Origin: Chromera velia
Lineage: Eukaryota > Sar > Chromeraceae
DNA: 64,000 nt
Reading direction: 5' to 3'
Assembly: GCA_018398765.1 (NCBI GenBank)
Contig: JAHBMJ010002304.1
Location: 38,529 to 102,528, forward strand
Part shown: piece by piece, positions 49,407-62,945 of the stretch
Numbering within the stretch: position 1 is the stretch's first letter
Layout of the letters: the number at the start of each line of letters is the position of its first letter
Translations under genes and position numbers: made by a program
Notes under the pieces: model-generated
What the model was told of the DNA's origin: nothing
Databases searched by the model: none
What the model saw: the letters and a program-made list of their open reading frames with translations, nothing else

Positions 49407-49666
49407 AGTAATGGCTGAGGGTAGCGCGGACGTGGAGAGGCTAGGAGATGATATTAGGAGGATGCACACTCACTACGTACATGTAGAAGTCTGTTCATGC
49501 AGGTCGTGTTCAGGGAAGACATCACTTCACACAGATGCAGTCAGCTTAGTGTCTGACTGACAGACAGATGTGCACGTACATATATGCATGTAATAGTGAC
49601 TGTGATACTAGTCACTCTGTCCATCTTTCCATCCATCTAGGATCGGCTGTCATGCAAGTTACTACT
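49407..49666 (-). repeat. copia copy 2, 3' LTR (260 bp)
   Basis: Matches 54805-55123 except that it lacks about 60 bp present in the other LTR around 54985-55045 and has short indels near the end. Confidence 0.87.
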
Positions 49667-49818
49667 CACCCTCTCATGGTAGACGATCATACAAACACAC
49701 AAGTTCACATATAGATCGAATCCCTAAACCCGATTGGCTTGGTGAGAGCATTCGCTACCTGCACCTCACGAGGGACCCAGATCACTTTTGCCTTCACTTG
49801 CCTGCATCTCTAAATACA

Positions 49819-51322
49819 CTAGTCGAGCTGCTTCTGCATTCCAGTGTCGGATTCGGCCACACCAGATCGGATCTGATTATAGAGTGGATTGCAGTCAATC
49901 AAGAACTCGACTGACATATCTTTCTGAAAAGACCGACCAAATGAAATCAGACGGGGAGCTTTCTTCAGGCATTCTTCCCATCCCACTGTCTCTGACGTTG
50001 CAGTCGAACTCCCCAGCTTCCCTGTCGCACGCATTGACCTCCATGTAAACACATTATAGAGCTGATCACCTGTCTTCCATGCAAGGTCCACCAACAATGT
50101 AAGCTATGCATGTCTCCCTGAGTACCTTTCTCTTTCAAATGACGAATCAACGAAGAAGACCATCTTCAGCAGGCCAGAACGAGACAGTCTGCGAAGATTC
50201 AAACCTTCTGGGTCATTCTTGATTGCATTCAGAATGCGAACAGCGATGTTCAGATGACGCTTTGTGGGTGTGGGTGTGTATTTGGACAGGATATCATACC
50301 AGACACGCCGGAATGGAGACAGCCTCTCTCCCCACCCCAGGCATCCAACCACCGTCACATACACTTGCTTGAGAGACATGTCAGGCACTTCGTCTTCCTT
50401 CAACTCAAGATCTTTCTCTGTGCATGAAGAAGTTGCCCCCACCCCCTTTCGTGAAATCTTGAATTTACGAAACAACTTCTCAGTGTCCACCCCCTGAAGA
50501 TAGGAAGTCATGGACACTTTACATTCATGTTCATTCCCTTGAAAATCCATGCCTGAATACTTGAAATGATATGAACACATGTCAAGCTTTCTGATCTTTC
50601 CGAATTCCATTTCACCCTACAAATGATGAATCAACAAATTAATCGACCCGAACCTAATCATGCCAAACACATCATCGATCTAATTTACGAGCACATTCTT
50701 CTTTTCATCAAGTGCAATGCCAAATTCCATTCTTATGAACCCCACCCTCCCAGCTGCTCTGACCCACTTGTCATCAAACAGCTTGGAGGACACGAGCATT
50801 CTGTAGAGCCCCCGCTTCACCTCACGGATAATCGGCGTTCTGTCCAGGTCTCAGGCTTCTTGCGTACTTCTTGATTCTCTCCCACTTCTTGGGCTTTATC
50901 TCGGGGTAGGGACAGACGTTTGGAATGGGGGGCATCCATTCTGGCATGCAGGTATACATCCTCTCTGCATTGTTGTCGTCTGACTGCAAAAAAGCACCCT
51001 TCACATCACCGACAAAGAACTGCAGTAAGTGAGCTAGAGCCCAAATGATGCAAAGAAAAATCAAGGCAGGGAGAGGGATACCTGTGAAGGTATCAATTTT
51101 TCTTTTGTTTCTGAACCCCTTGGCAAAGCATCGCGCCTTAGCCACCCTCTTTTTTGACTTGGGAAGAGAGTATCTGCGAGACACGCCCCCGTTCGGCCCC
51201 ATTGGAGGCTTTGTTTCCTTTTCTCCCTTTCCTTTCTCCTCTTCCTTTTCCTTCCATGTCAATCTCCATCCCAGATCCATCACTGTCTTCACTTTCCCTC
51301 GGGGAACCTCACCACCAAACAC
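49819..51322 (-). pseudogene. copia copy 2 reverse transcriptase and RNase H
   Basis: Recognisable blocks: RVAKARCFAKGFRNKRKID, GDVKGAFLQSDD (copia D-V-KGAFL), KRGLYRMLVSSKLFDDKW, then the polymerase box VN-stop-IDDVFG, in which the expected tyrosine codon is a TAG. RNase H remnants are MVFFVDSSFERERYSG, GSSTATSETVGWEE and FLIDCNPLYNQIRSG. Several stops and frame changes are present. Confidence 0.83.
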
Positions 51323-51682
51323 CTCCTGCCCACAGATGTTCTACAACCAGTTATCCCTCATTACCTTATCAAACTCCCCCACTTTCACTTCCTCTTCCTT
51401 TGCAGGGATCTATGTGGACTCCTTCTTGAAGTCAAAGGCTACCAACGCTGCCTCTTCATCTAAGACGACGGACTTTCTTTCAACACGCTCCCCCCCCTCC
51501 CCCGCATGAGAGTTATGCAAGAGGTCGGAGCCAAAAAGAGAATCATCTGGAGGAATTCCATCTGGATGGGGTTCCTCAAGAGGAGGAACGGCTGCTGCTT
51601 CTGCTGGCTGCAAGCCTGCTGCTTCATCCCCTTACACTGGGGTGAGAGGAGCAACACCAATCGGAGGGAGACCTCCTGTGAT

Positions 51683-53666
<1,984 letters not shown>

Positions 53667-53852
53667 GGCGACTGTGCAGGCGTCGCCTGCGAATGAAAAC
53701 TCTGAGAATTCTTCATCGACGATGGATTCTGCCAGGTAGTTGGCACGCTGCTTATTCTTTCCCCCATTTCTGTCCGTCTCCTTGCTCCCACCTGCGCCCT
53801 TACCTCCGGCTTTACGGTCTCTTTTGCATTTCTCGCATCGGCACGTTGCTTT

Positions 53853-54768
53853 CTAATGACCTTTGTTTCCGCAACAATCGCACGGCTTTTTGTGTGATTT
53901 ACACGTGTCAGGATTGCACCCTATGATTCCACACTGCCAGCACTTCCTACCTCCTTCGGATGACTGCCGCTGGGAGTGTCTGGGGTTCCTTCTACTGTTG
54001 TTGGAAGCAGGCTTGGTTCTCCTGACCTGGTCTCTTCCAGGGTTTCCTCCACCACCCACGAAGGCAGCGATTTCCTCCTTAATCACTGCGCACACATCTT
54101 TTGGGGCGGCTCTCTGGGGGAAGTTTATCTTTGGCGCAGCCTCATCATCTTTGGTTGTCTTGCACATCTCCGTCAGCTTCTAGATGATGATATCGGGATC
54201 TTTCTGTAACAGTTATGCAGAGGTCAGTGAAACGGTCTATACGTCCTGTACCTTTTTGGATACTGAGTCCATCAGTGCCTCTGCCATCTTCTTCTTTGGG
54301 ACTTCCCCGTTCAAGGCTTCATGCCTTACAAGGAGGTTCCTGTAGTCATTGATGATCTCAATCCCGCGACTCCTCCTCTTTATGGCAAATGTTTCCCATT
54401 CTTTCTCGACATCCTCCTTCTGTTTTTCATCATCTTCCTCTCCCGAGTTCTTCAGTGCCTCTTCGAGCGCCTTTCGGTAGGCGTCGAATTTGCATTTTCC
54501 GTTTGCGTCATCATATTCGCCCTTCTTCCGCTTCTGGAAGACAGTGTTGATCACCACTCCGACTCTGGGATGACCTTGTGTTGACCGATATGTCTGGTCA
54601 TAGATCTACCTGTCAAGTTTATCGCCGTCTATATCGACTTTCCCGTCGAGGATGGACAAACGCCTGTCTGCCCAGGCGACGAAGGTGTTGACTTCATTAA
54701 CACCGAGTTCTTAGGTTCTCTTATCGACAAGAAGGGGGAAGACGAGCTTGCCTTCTGTTGCACTCATC
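53853..54768 (-). pseudogene. copia copy 2 Gag
   Basis: Starts MSATEGKLVFPLLVDKRT at 54768 but meets a stop at codon 19 and another near 54610. The capsid-like part is at 54557-54237 (Lys/Glu-rich helices). The nucleocapsid part at 54167-53853 has CWQCGIIGCNPDTC and CDCCGNKGH clusters. Frame changes separate the parts. Confidence 0.75.
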
Positions 54769-54804
54769 TTGTCTGTGAGTATCGCTGCTCTCGCTGGCGT
54801 CACC

Positions 54805-55123
54805 AGTAATGGCTGAGGGTAGCGCGGACCTGGGGAGGCTAGGAGATGATATTAGGAGGACGCATATTCACTACGTACATGTAGAAGTCTGTTCATACAG
54901 GTCGTATTCAGGGAAGACATCACTTCACACAGATGCAGTCAGCCTAGTGTCTGACCGACAGACAGACGTGCACGTGCATATATTTTGATTGAGGTTTTTG
55001 TTATGCATGCCGCGTCCCCGTGTATGAGGGGCGGATCTAGCCTAGATGCATGTAATAGTGACTGTGATACTAGTCACTCTGTCCATCTTTCCATCCATCT
55101 CGGTTGTCATGCAAGTTACTGCT
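54805..55123 (-). repeat. copia copy 2, 5' LTR (319 bp)
   Basis: Longer LTR with an internal segment of about 60 bp (TTTGATTGAGG to CTAGCCTAGA) missing from the 3' LTR. Confidence 0.87.
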
Positions 55124-55276
55124 GTGTGCTTATGCATGTATTATCATTAAGTAAAAATTAGTAAGAACCCTAATATGATGGAGATAGTTTGGAGTTTTAG
55201 ATCTCTCTAAAATGAGTTTGGATATCTAAACATGGCATTTGGAGCACCTTCTTTATGTTCGATCTATAAGTTACTA

Positions 55277-55823
55277 CTACTACCCTGCAGGTAACCAGGA
55301 TTTTACGGGACTTTAGCCCAGGATTTTAGCGGATTTTACGGGATTTTGGCCGGGATTTGAGCGGATTTTAGCAAATTTTGCCCAGGGTTCTGCCGGACTC
55401 TTAACGTTAAAAATGTAATCCCTATACCTAGGATTTTAAAATTTAAAATCCTGGAAGAAAGCTAAAATCCTAGCCTCTTCCTAGGATTTTACGGGATTAT
55501 GAGGGATTTTACGGGATAATACGGGATTTCACGGGATTATACAGGATTTTATGGGATTTTACGGGAAAGACATAATCCCGTAAAATCCCGTAAAATCCCA
55601 TAAAATCCTGGCATTCATTTCTAAAATCTTAGGATCCAGGATTTTAGTCTTTATATAATCCCTAGAGCCAGGATTTTAGATTCTAAAATCCTGGAGAAAT
55701 AGTTCGGCAGAATCCTAGGCAAAATCCACCTAAATCCGCTAAAATCCTGGCCAAAATCCCGTAAAATCCGCTAAAATCCTGGGCTAAAATCCTGTAAAAT
55801 CCTAGCTACCTGCAGGGTAGTAG
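55277..55823. mobile_element. 547-bp foldback element with GGATTTTA-unit arms
   Basis: Ends CTACTACCCTGCAGGTA and its exact reverse complement (17 bp). The arms remain complementary for well over 100 bp with few mismatches, and consist of units such as CCAGGATTTTAGC, GGATTTTACG and GGATTTTGGC. Smaller palindromes fill the middle (CCAGGATTTTAGATTCTAAAATCCTGG spans 55670-55696). No coding sequence. The target duplication is ambiguous (TA, or longer if the terminal CTACTA is not part of the element). Confidence 0.8.
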
Positions 55824-58209
55824 GATGTTCTATCTAGCTGGCGCTCCTAGTCAAACTAAGCGTGCCGACTATGTTTCCAACTTAAATCTTTATTCAATCA
55901 TATTTCCTAATTCTATATTTAAAAAATGTCAAAAATGTTTGGAGATTTGGAGATCTATTGGAGATCCCCAAGAATTAATTTATCCGACAGTATTAATTTG
56001 AGTTCTAGTTTGAGTTATACTGAATCCGACAGTAAATTATCAGTAAATCGGCGTAAATCGGAACTGAAATGGAAATTCAGAAACTACTATGAAATTCCCA
56101 ACTGAAATTCAGTGCTAGATTCAGTGTTGAAGTCAGGTGATGGCATGCCTGAGTGGCATACGACGTACACTGCGTGCATGCAATGATGTATGCGTGGAAC
56201 TCGGGTGTGGTCACAGTGATGTCAAGATCATAGGAAGGACTGACAGCAGGATCGACAGACTCTGTCGGACGTCCTGCTTGCAAGGCACCCACCTGGCAGT
56301 GCAGCAGTGCAATGAATGGATGAATAAAAAGAGAGCTGATCGGATGGATGGCATTGGATGAATTTGCGGGCCAAAGCAATGAATTACGTACGTGCATGCA
56401 TCCGTGCATGCATGCGTGCATGCATCCGTGCATGCATGCAGCATAGCGCAGTCGCCGATTCAAAACAAGGATTGAATCTGCAAAAGTCCTTCAAGCAAAG
56501 CACCCTCTTTCTTTTTTTTTTGCCCTTTATGTGCGTTGATGTCTCTGCCTGCCTGTGCACGGACTTCTTCAATCGGTCGTGGCGTCTCAAGAAAGGAAGA
56601 CAGGAGACAGGAGACTGTTAGAAGAAAGGGATTCTTCATGCAGCACTTAACACATTAGGCCCTTTCATTCTCCTGACTTTGTGTTTGTCCCTGGGGTTCC
56701 GTCTACCTCTTCTCTTTTCTCTCTCTCGACCTCGTTTCCATTGCCTTAATTGCCTCAATGATTGATTTGGCCTTCCTTTCTGAAGTCTCCTTTTTTTGGA
56801 AAAGTGAGCAAGGTGCCGATGACCAGTCAAACCTCCGCTTAAATTCTCTCTCTCTCTCTCACACACACGCAGGCAGGCATGGATGGATCCATTCAGCATT
56901 CCCTCCAACCGCCATCGATCGATGACAGCACCCGGCCATGCAGAGAGATGAATGAATTAAGTGGTTGGTGATCGATGACCATGCCAGAGTTAAAAAAGCG
57001 GCCGCAGCACGCATGCATTCTCTTACTCAGACACACGCACGAAAACACGGAGAGAGAGGGAAGGGGGGTGGAGAGGAGAGTCATGTTGCATTGGATCGCT
57101 CAATGAGTCTATCATGCATCCATCCATCGATTTCCACTCCGTCAGTGTTCCTCAAGCCAAACATCAGTGAGGTCACGTGAGTGCCTTTCTTCTTGCCTTT
57201 CCCTTCCTCTATCTGCCTTAATCCGTGTCTTTTCCTTTCCATCAGAAAAGGCGAATTGACTCAAACATTCATTCATCACCAAGGGAGGATGGAGACGAGA
57301 TGACATGCATGAATTGGAAGAGAGATCTTCAGGATTAACCATGGAATGAATTCATTAGGGGACAACAAAGAGCTCAGGAACACGGGAAAAAGAGAAGGAA
57401 GGAAGGGAGAAGAGAGAAATTGAATTCGCAAAAACACCATGAATGAAAGCACTGAAGGTAAGTGCGTGCAAAAGTGCAGGACGAAATGATGGAAAACTGC
57501 ACACGGAGGCGCGACGGACGGAAAAAATCTGCACAGCACAGCACCTCACCTCCTCACATTTATTTCGATCCACTCTCCAAGCAACGGATGAATCCAGCTA
57601 TGTTACACAGAGCCGAGCCTACCGGACACGAACTCACAGAGGCTGACAGCCCTTTTCCAAAGAAAGACATGCATGCGGAACGAAAACGGCGGAACCATTC
57701 AACCAAAAAGACGGAAGGAAAGAACACGTTGAATCAAGCACTTCAGCAAGCAACCACAAACGAAATTACATGCAACCAAAAGTTAGAAAGAACACGCATC
57801 AACATGCTAGGTCACTGCGTGTGGCACCGTTTTCTTCTCTTTTCTTTCTTCACTTCAACACTTTGCAACATCCAGAAGCAAAAGCCGAGAAGTTAGGGAG
57901 AGAAAACCAGATAGAGAAGAAGGGGCAGGAAGGAAGAAAGGGGGAACGGAACCACTCCCTCCCTCAGGCTCTCCATTGTTACCGACAGAAGACGAGACTT
58001 GCACTCTCTCTCTTTCTGTTCCTTCCCCTTCATCGTTGATCTATGACGGGGAAGGAAACAAATACCTCCCTCCTGTCCCGTCTGTTTCCCCCGTCTCCTG
58101 CTGAACAGTCAGTCTCTCCCTTTCAGCCAGCCTCGATCTAACATTCTCTGCAACCCGCTCGCCCAACATCAGGCGGGCAGATTTTGCTTCTCGCTTCCAA
58201 TCCGCCCCC
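55824..58209. other. no supported gene; TGCATGCA cluster
   Basis: TGCATGCA and TGCATCCG repeats cluster at 56385-56442. A basic frame (-, 56830-56636; KRGREREKRRGRRNPRDK) ends in a stop but has no partner exons. The rest is purine-rich and not evidently coding. Confidence 0.5.
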
Positions 58210-60116
58210 CTATTCTGTCCCTCCCACTGAGTCGAACAAGCCCGAACCTAGACAGGCAGGCATGAGGGAGTATCTCTCTTCCCACCTCCCCGCCTCCCCA
58301 GACATCGACCCGGTGGCACCGCTTGCCACCTCTGCTGCCCTCTTGTCTCCCTCCTCCTCTCCGTCCTCCTCAAGCATGAATCTCTCTGCAAACGAAGGAG
58401 ACATGAAACCCCCAAACGACGCAGGGTGGGCAGAGGGGAACAACCCAAGAGGGCTGCCAGGCGGCACACGACCAGCGAAGTCACCTACAAGGGAATGCGA
58501 TTGCGTCCTCTCCCCTCCCCCTCCCATCATACTGCTGCTAGGAGAGGAGGAACGAGAAAACAGAAGATCTCGGTCTTCCCCCTCAAACCCCATTCCCATC
58601 AACGCTCCAGGGTCTGCCTCTTCGAGGTGCTGTGCATGCTCGTCCCCTTTCCCGTCTCCTTCTCTCAAGGAGTCGGAAGAAGATACAGCACCCTCTCCCC
58701 TCCCTCTTCCTGCTGTCTGAGACCTCTGCCCCCTTCCATTTGCACGAGTCGCAGCTTTGCTGGAAAAGTAACCAATCAAAGTCCCTGCAGTCCCACCGGC
58801 AGCCCCAATCGCAAGAGCCCCTGCCAGAACAGGCCAAAGGGGAGGGGCGGCTGCCGCCATCAGCCCTGCTCCCACCGCCGCCTGCCCGAGCAGAGCGCTC
58901 CCACACACAGTGGCTGCAGGAGCCATAGCGGCAGCCACCGTCGTGCCAGCAGCTACACCTCCCAGTGCACCCCCAACGGCTCCCGTGACACCGCTTGCGA
59001 CGGTGGACGCCGTCACAACGTTGACTCGAGCCCGCCGCCCTTCGTCCTCCTCAGGTGCACCTGCTGCTTCCTCCTGCTGCCCTGCCTCCGCCCCCTCTCT
59101 CTCTGTTGCTACCACAGTAGCGGCTGCTGGGGAGTCTGCGCCAGGGTCCGTTTCGTCCCACTCGCGCAGTCCTGTAGAGATGCATGGAAGGAAGGGGAAC
59201 CTTGCAAGTCAGAGGAAAAACATGACAGAAGAACGAAGTCTGATCGACGAGAGATGAAAACGCAAGTGGGAACAGCCAGAGAACAGAAACAGACTCAGAG
59301 GGCAACGTCCTGCAGCATAGACGTTCAGATTGGGCCGAGCAAAAGAAGAAAGAGCCGCGAGGGAAAGGTGCAGGAGCAAAAGCTCGAACAAATCTGAAAG
59401 GAGACAGGACAGAAAAACGGAAAGAGGCAACACACGTGGCGCATCATGAAGAGAGCACCAAGGGGCCACAGGTCAGCAGAGGAACGAACGAAAAGAGGAC
59501 ACACAGTAACATCTTGGCCGTGGCACCTGACATGCCCACGAAGTATGGTTCAAAAGCAGCCGCTCAATGTACAATACAGAAAGACATCGGGTTTGCATCG
59601 TCTTCGCAAATACAGGTTGGTCAACGAAATGACACTGTCTTGACGAAATGGAAAACACCGATAAACTTCTGAAGGGATTTTTTTCGTTCAAGCCTTTTTT
59701 GGTCACAGTGACCTGATTTTCTCACCTGTGAGTTGAATGTCGAGGGTTTCTGGTATGTGATCCTTCAAAGTCTCCCAGTGCGATAAGGTCTGAGAATCCT
59801 GTATGGTCTTTGCAGTTTCGGGAAAATAATTCTCAAGGGGGGACGCAAAAGAGGAAGATGAAGATTTACAAACAATTGCAGATGGAGCAGAGGAGCTGAC
59901 ATCGTCAGCCGAGACATCCACCTCCATCCTTTCCTTTATTTGATTTTCTGACCGACTGGCCACTTTCTCACCTGTACACTCAAAAGTAAACAAAACAAAA
60001 AAAGTTCTGAGCGGAGAAGAGGACAAGACTCAAGAGCGGGCACACACAGGCCGTCAATAAGTCATTTTCTTACCTCCTCTCTCAATTCTGGACGGCGAAG
60101 GGTCATGAAAATCCAT
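58210..60116 (-). CDS. glycine-zipper membrane-associated protein, unknown function
   Basis: Three exons, 60116-60074, 59971-59726 and 59171-58210, with matching phases, give 416 aa. It starts MDFHDPSPSRIERGG. Residues about 15-97 are Ser-rich and polar (FASPLENYFPETAKTIQDSQ). Residues 100-147 are acidic/Ala-rich. Residues about 148-234 form a long Ala/Gly-rich hydrophobic stretch with GxxxG spacing (GAVGGALGGVAAG, VLAGALAIGAAGGTAGT), compatible with two or three membrane or membrane-inserting helices. The tail is low-complexity, Gly/Ser/acidic. No signal peptide is evident. Similar glycine-zipper segments occur in several unrelated membrane protein groups, so I assign no family. It is divergent from the methyltransferase gene at 60680. 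Confidence 0.72.
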
Positions 60117-60679
60117 CAAAGACCCCCAGATCGAGTGTTCCAGGAGTTGGGGTGTGTTGGGGCTGCATGATGGCTGCATGGCCACATGCAGATCGCAGAT
60201 CGAAAGAAAAACACTGCATGGGGCCCCCCGGCCGGGTCCCTGGCATGCATGCGAAACGCGCGGCGGGCCCCGCGGGACCACTGCGTTTGAAAATGCCCCC
60301 AAAAGCCGGGGCCCGCGGATGATCATCATGGAATCTGAAAATTGCAACATTTTTTTCAAAGAACAAAATTGCAACATTCGTGCAACATGCATGCACGAAA
60401 CATCGATGATTCACGAAACCTGCATGGATTTTTCTTCAAACCCACACTGGCAATATTGCTTCAAAAGCTCTCTCAGACTCTCTCTCTCTCTCTCTATATA
60501 TATATACATATAGGTCGACGTGACTGCCCTCAATCAGCTTCCTGTTGTATAGGAACGTAGACTCGTGAAATTCAGTGGAGTGGGATAGACCAAAGGACAA
60601 CAGAACGAAAGAGACTGATGTTGCATTGTGTTGCTCAACTGGTTCACAATTAACATATATATCGTTTAAGCACTACTCG
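60117..60679. promoter_or_regulatory. shared upstream region of two divergent genes
   Basis: 563 bp between two start codons facing away from each other. It holds a GC-rich island (about 60219-60322: GGGCCCCCCGGCCGG, CGCGGCGGGCCCCGCGG), repeated ATTGCAAC motifs, TGCATGCA palindromes and a (CT)n(TA)n run at 60478-60510. A bidirectional promoter is inferred from position only. Confidence 0.4.
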
Positions 60680-61579
60680 ATGGAGGGCGATGAGAAATCC
60701 GAGGGGATCGGACACGTTCCGTTGGGAGAGGAGGACCTTGACTTGAGTCAATTTTGGTACTCTGAGGGGACTCTAAAGGTGGGGCTAAAGATGACAACAC
60801 TTCAGAATTGAAAAACAGAGTTCATGTGGTATAGAGTATGCAAGTCTATATAGGTGTTGCATTGGTGCATGACAACTGTTGTTTGGATGCAGGTGTTGGT
60901 TGACGAGTGCATCACGGCCCTCAGGTCTGGTGAGGGATGTGTCTACTTTTTGAGCACTCCGAGTGTCTTCTTTGCGATGCCAGAAGAGTACAGAGACCGC
61001 TTGGTTCTCTTTGAGTTCGACAAACGATGGGAGGAAAAGTGTTCTCCAGGGCGCTTCGTGTTTTTCGATTTCAACCAAACGGAAGAGTTCCAATTACCAG
61101 GGCCCGTGGGAGCAAGCTCTGCAGGTCACCAGAGCAGAAAGCCTCTTTTGATTGTTGCAGATCCCCCAAGACTGCAGGCTGACTGTCTACGGTGTTACTT
61201 CCGTGCGTTCGACCGAATCTCAAAGGAGTCCCTCGAAAGAAAAGAGACCCCAAGCGACACTTCTTCCCCTGATTCCGTCCCAAGGGGCCCTTTTCTTCTA
61301 CCTGGTCTAATGAAGGTTATTCTGACGTCTGTCTCGGCGTTTGGTCCGATGATTGCCAATGAGGCGAATCTCCACGAGAGGGCGTTCAGGCCCTTCCTTC
61401 CCTCTCTTGCGCTTTCCCATTTGGGACATTTTCGTCTTTACTCGAACTTCAGCTCCACTCTTCTCGAAACGAAGAATGGAGAATTCGGACAAGTGAGGAA
61501 AGAGAAAGAAGGGGACGAGGAAGAAGAAGAACCGGAGTTTGAATCTGCTTCCATCGGAATGGTGGCACACGAAATTTAA
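60680..61579 (+). CDS. EEF1AKMT1/EFM5-type protein lysine methyltransferase
   Basis: S-adenosylmethionine-dependent enzyme that methylates a lysine of translation elongation factor 1A (known for human EEF1AKMT1 and yeast Efm5), cytosolic. Exons 60680-60778 and 60893-61579 join in phase 0 as SEGTLK then VLVDECITA, giving 261 aa (human 214). Family signatures: LDLSQFWYSEGT near the start, FLSTPSVFFAMPEE, LFEFDKRWEE and FVFFDFNQTEEF, then IVADPPRLQADCLRCYF at about residues 120-136, and NEANLHERAFRPFLPS near the end. The family motif is DPPY or DPPF; here it is DPPR. Inserts occur before this motif and in the loop after it, and an acidic tail (EGDEEEEEPEFES) is added. An in-frame ATG upstream at 60575 could extend the start by 35 codons. 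Confidence 0.87.
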
Positions 61580-61765
61580 CTCGAGATGGAGGGTGGGGTA
61601 ATAAAATCAATGCAGAAAGACAAGGCGTGACGTATGCTGATGTTTGGGGCACGCAGGCCATTTCGGCGGAAGGTGAGCAAAGCCAAGCTAAAGTCCGCAT
61701 TTGCAGGTCATCTTGATCGATGTGGGCTCGACAGGTACCGTCCAACTGAGTCTGGCTGATGCATC

Positions 61766-62031
61766 GTTCAGTGATGGTTTTATTGGGGAGACTTGCATGC
61801 AAAGTTCAGTGATGGTTTTATTGAGGAGACTTGCATGCAAAGTTCAGTGATGGTTTTATTGGGGAGACTTGCATGCAAAGTTCAGTGATGGTTTTATTGA
61901 GGAAACTTGCATGCAAAGTTCAGTGATGGTTTTATTGAGGAGACTTGCATGCAAAGTTCAGTGATGGTTTTATTGAGGAGACTTGCATGCAAAGTTCAGT
62001 GATGGTTTTATTGAGGAAACTTGCATGCAAA
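61766..62031. repeat. 38-bp minisatellite, 7 units
   Basis: Seven perfect-length units of GTTCAGTGATGGTTTTATTG + (G/A)GGA(G/A)ACTTGCATGCAAA. They differ only at two purine positions. Each carries the 10-bp palindrome TTGCATGCAA. The array begins 187 bp after the methyltransferase stop codon. Confidence 0.95.
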
Positions 62032-62285
62032 GTTGCCCAGTCTCAGTTCGAATCCGTACACACGAAATCACTCAACTGCCACGTCGTTCTATAGAATTTG
62101 TGTCAAACGTTGACTTGACGTCCCGCTCACGCAGAATTTGTTTTCTCGTTTAGTCCTTGCTCCTCTTTGTCCTTCACACAAACAGCACGAAATAGTACAA
62201 ACGTGAACGTACACACACAGCAACAGACACTGAACGCCACTGAACTACACAGAAACGAAATCTGACTCCTGCATGTCGATCCCTC

Positions 62286-62393
62286 TATCTGTCTGTCTGT
62301 CTGTCTGTCCTTTCCTGCTTCCATCTGTCCGTCTATGTATCTGTGTGTCTGTGTGAAAGGAACATGATAGAAACCAAATAATCTGTCTCTGTT

Positions 62394-62433
<40 letters not shown>

Positions 62434-62560
62434 CATTCCTGCTTCCATCTGTCCGTCTATGTATCTGTGTGTCTGTGTGAAAGGAACATGATAGAAACCA
62501 AATAATCTGTCTCTGTTTGTTTGTTTGTTTGTCTGCCTGTCTGTCTGTCTGTCTGTCTTC
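62286..62560. repeat. (CTGT)n with a 124-bp tandem duplication
   Basis: Blocks of CTGT repeats separated by two copies of a unit containing CCTGCTTCCATCTGTCCGTC (62314 and 62438, period 124 bp). Confidence 0.8.
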
Positions 62561-62645
62561 TCTTTGGGTTCTTTCTTTCTTTCTTTCTTTCTTTGTTTGC
62601 TTTTCTCCTTCTTTCCTTTTTCTGTTGTGTACGTGAAGAGAAGAA

Positions 62646-62945
62646 GTGACAACAAAAAAGCATCTAGTCTGTGTGCTTCATCATCATGGCTGGGGGGACA
62701 AGAAGAAATCCAACAAGAAGGGAGAAGTGCCCGATAGGGGAAGTGGCGATTCCTCAAGTTCAGAAGTTTCTGACAGAAGACAAAGCCTGAGGCCTTGGGG
62801 CGAATGGGACAAACCTGCGAAGATGGAAACGCAGTGGAAGCAGAGGTTGAAGGGCAAGCCTAAGCTTGGCGAAAGGGGGTCCGATTCGGAAGGGTATGTC
62901 GCAAACCTCTGTCCGAGGCCTGGCACCCTTTCACTGTGCGTATAA
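62646..62945 (+). CDS. uncertain charged exon
   Basis: A frame with polar, protein-like composition (GDKKKSNKKGEVPDRGSG, later RPWGEWDKPAKMETQWKQRL and KGKPKLGERGSDSEG) reaches a plausible donor GTATGT near 62896. No clear acceptor or partner exon is visible, and an overlapping frame starting MAGGTRRNPT is also open. It could be an exon of a gene continuing beyond the window. Confidence 0.25.
   Translation: MTTKKHLVCVLHHHGWGDKKKSNKKGEVPDRGSGDSSSSEVSDRRQSLRPWGEWDKPAKMETQWKQRLKGKPKLGERGSDSEGYVANLCPRPGTLSLCV

Noticed and set aside
58184-59397. Plus-strand frames of 178 and 323 codons
   Set aside because: Antisense shadows of the three-exon glycine-zipper gene; they lack consistent splice signals.
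62040-62062. AGTTCGAATCC resembling a tRNA T-loop
   Set aside because: Upstream is minisatellite DNA and no cloverleaf with D-arm, anticodon arm and acceptor stem can be drawn.
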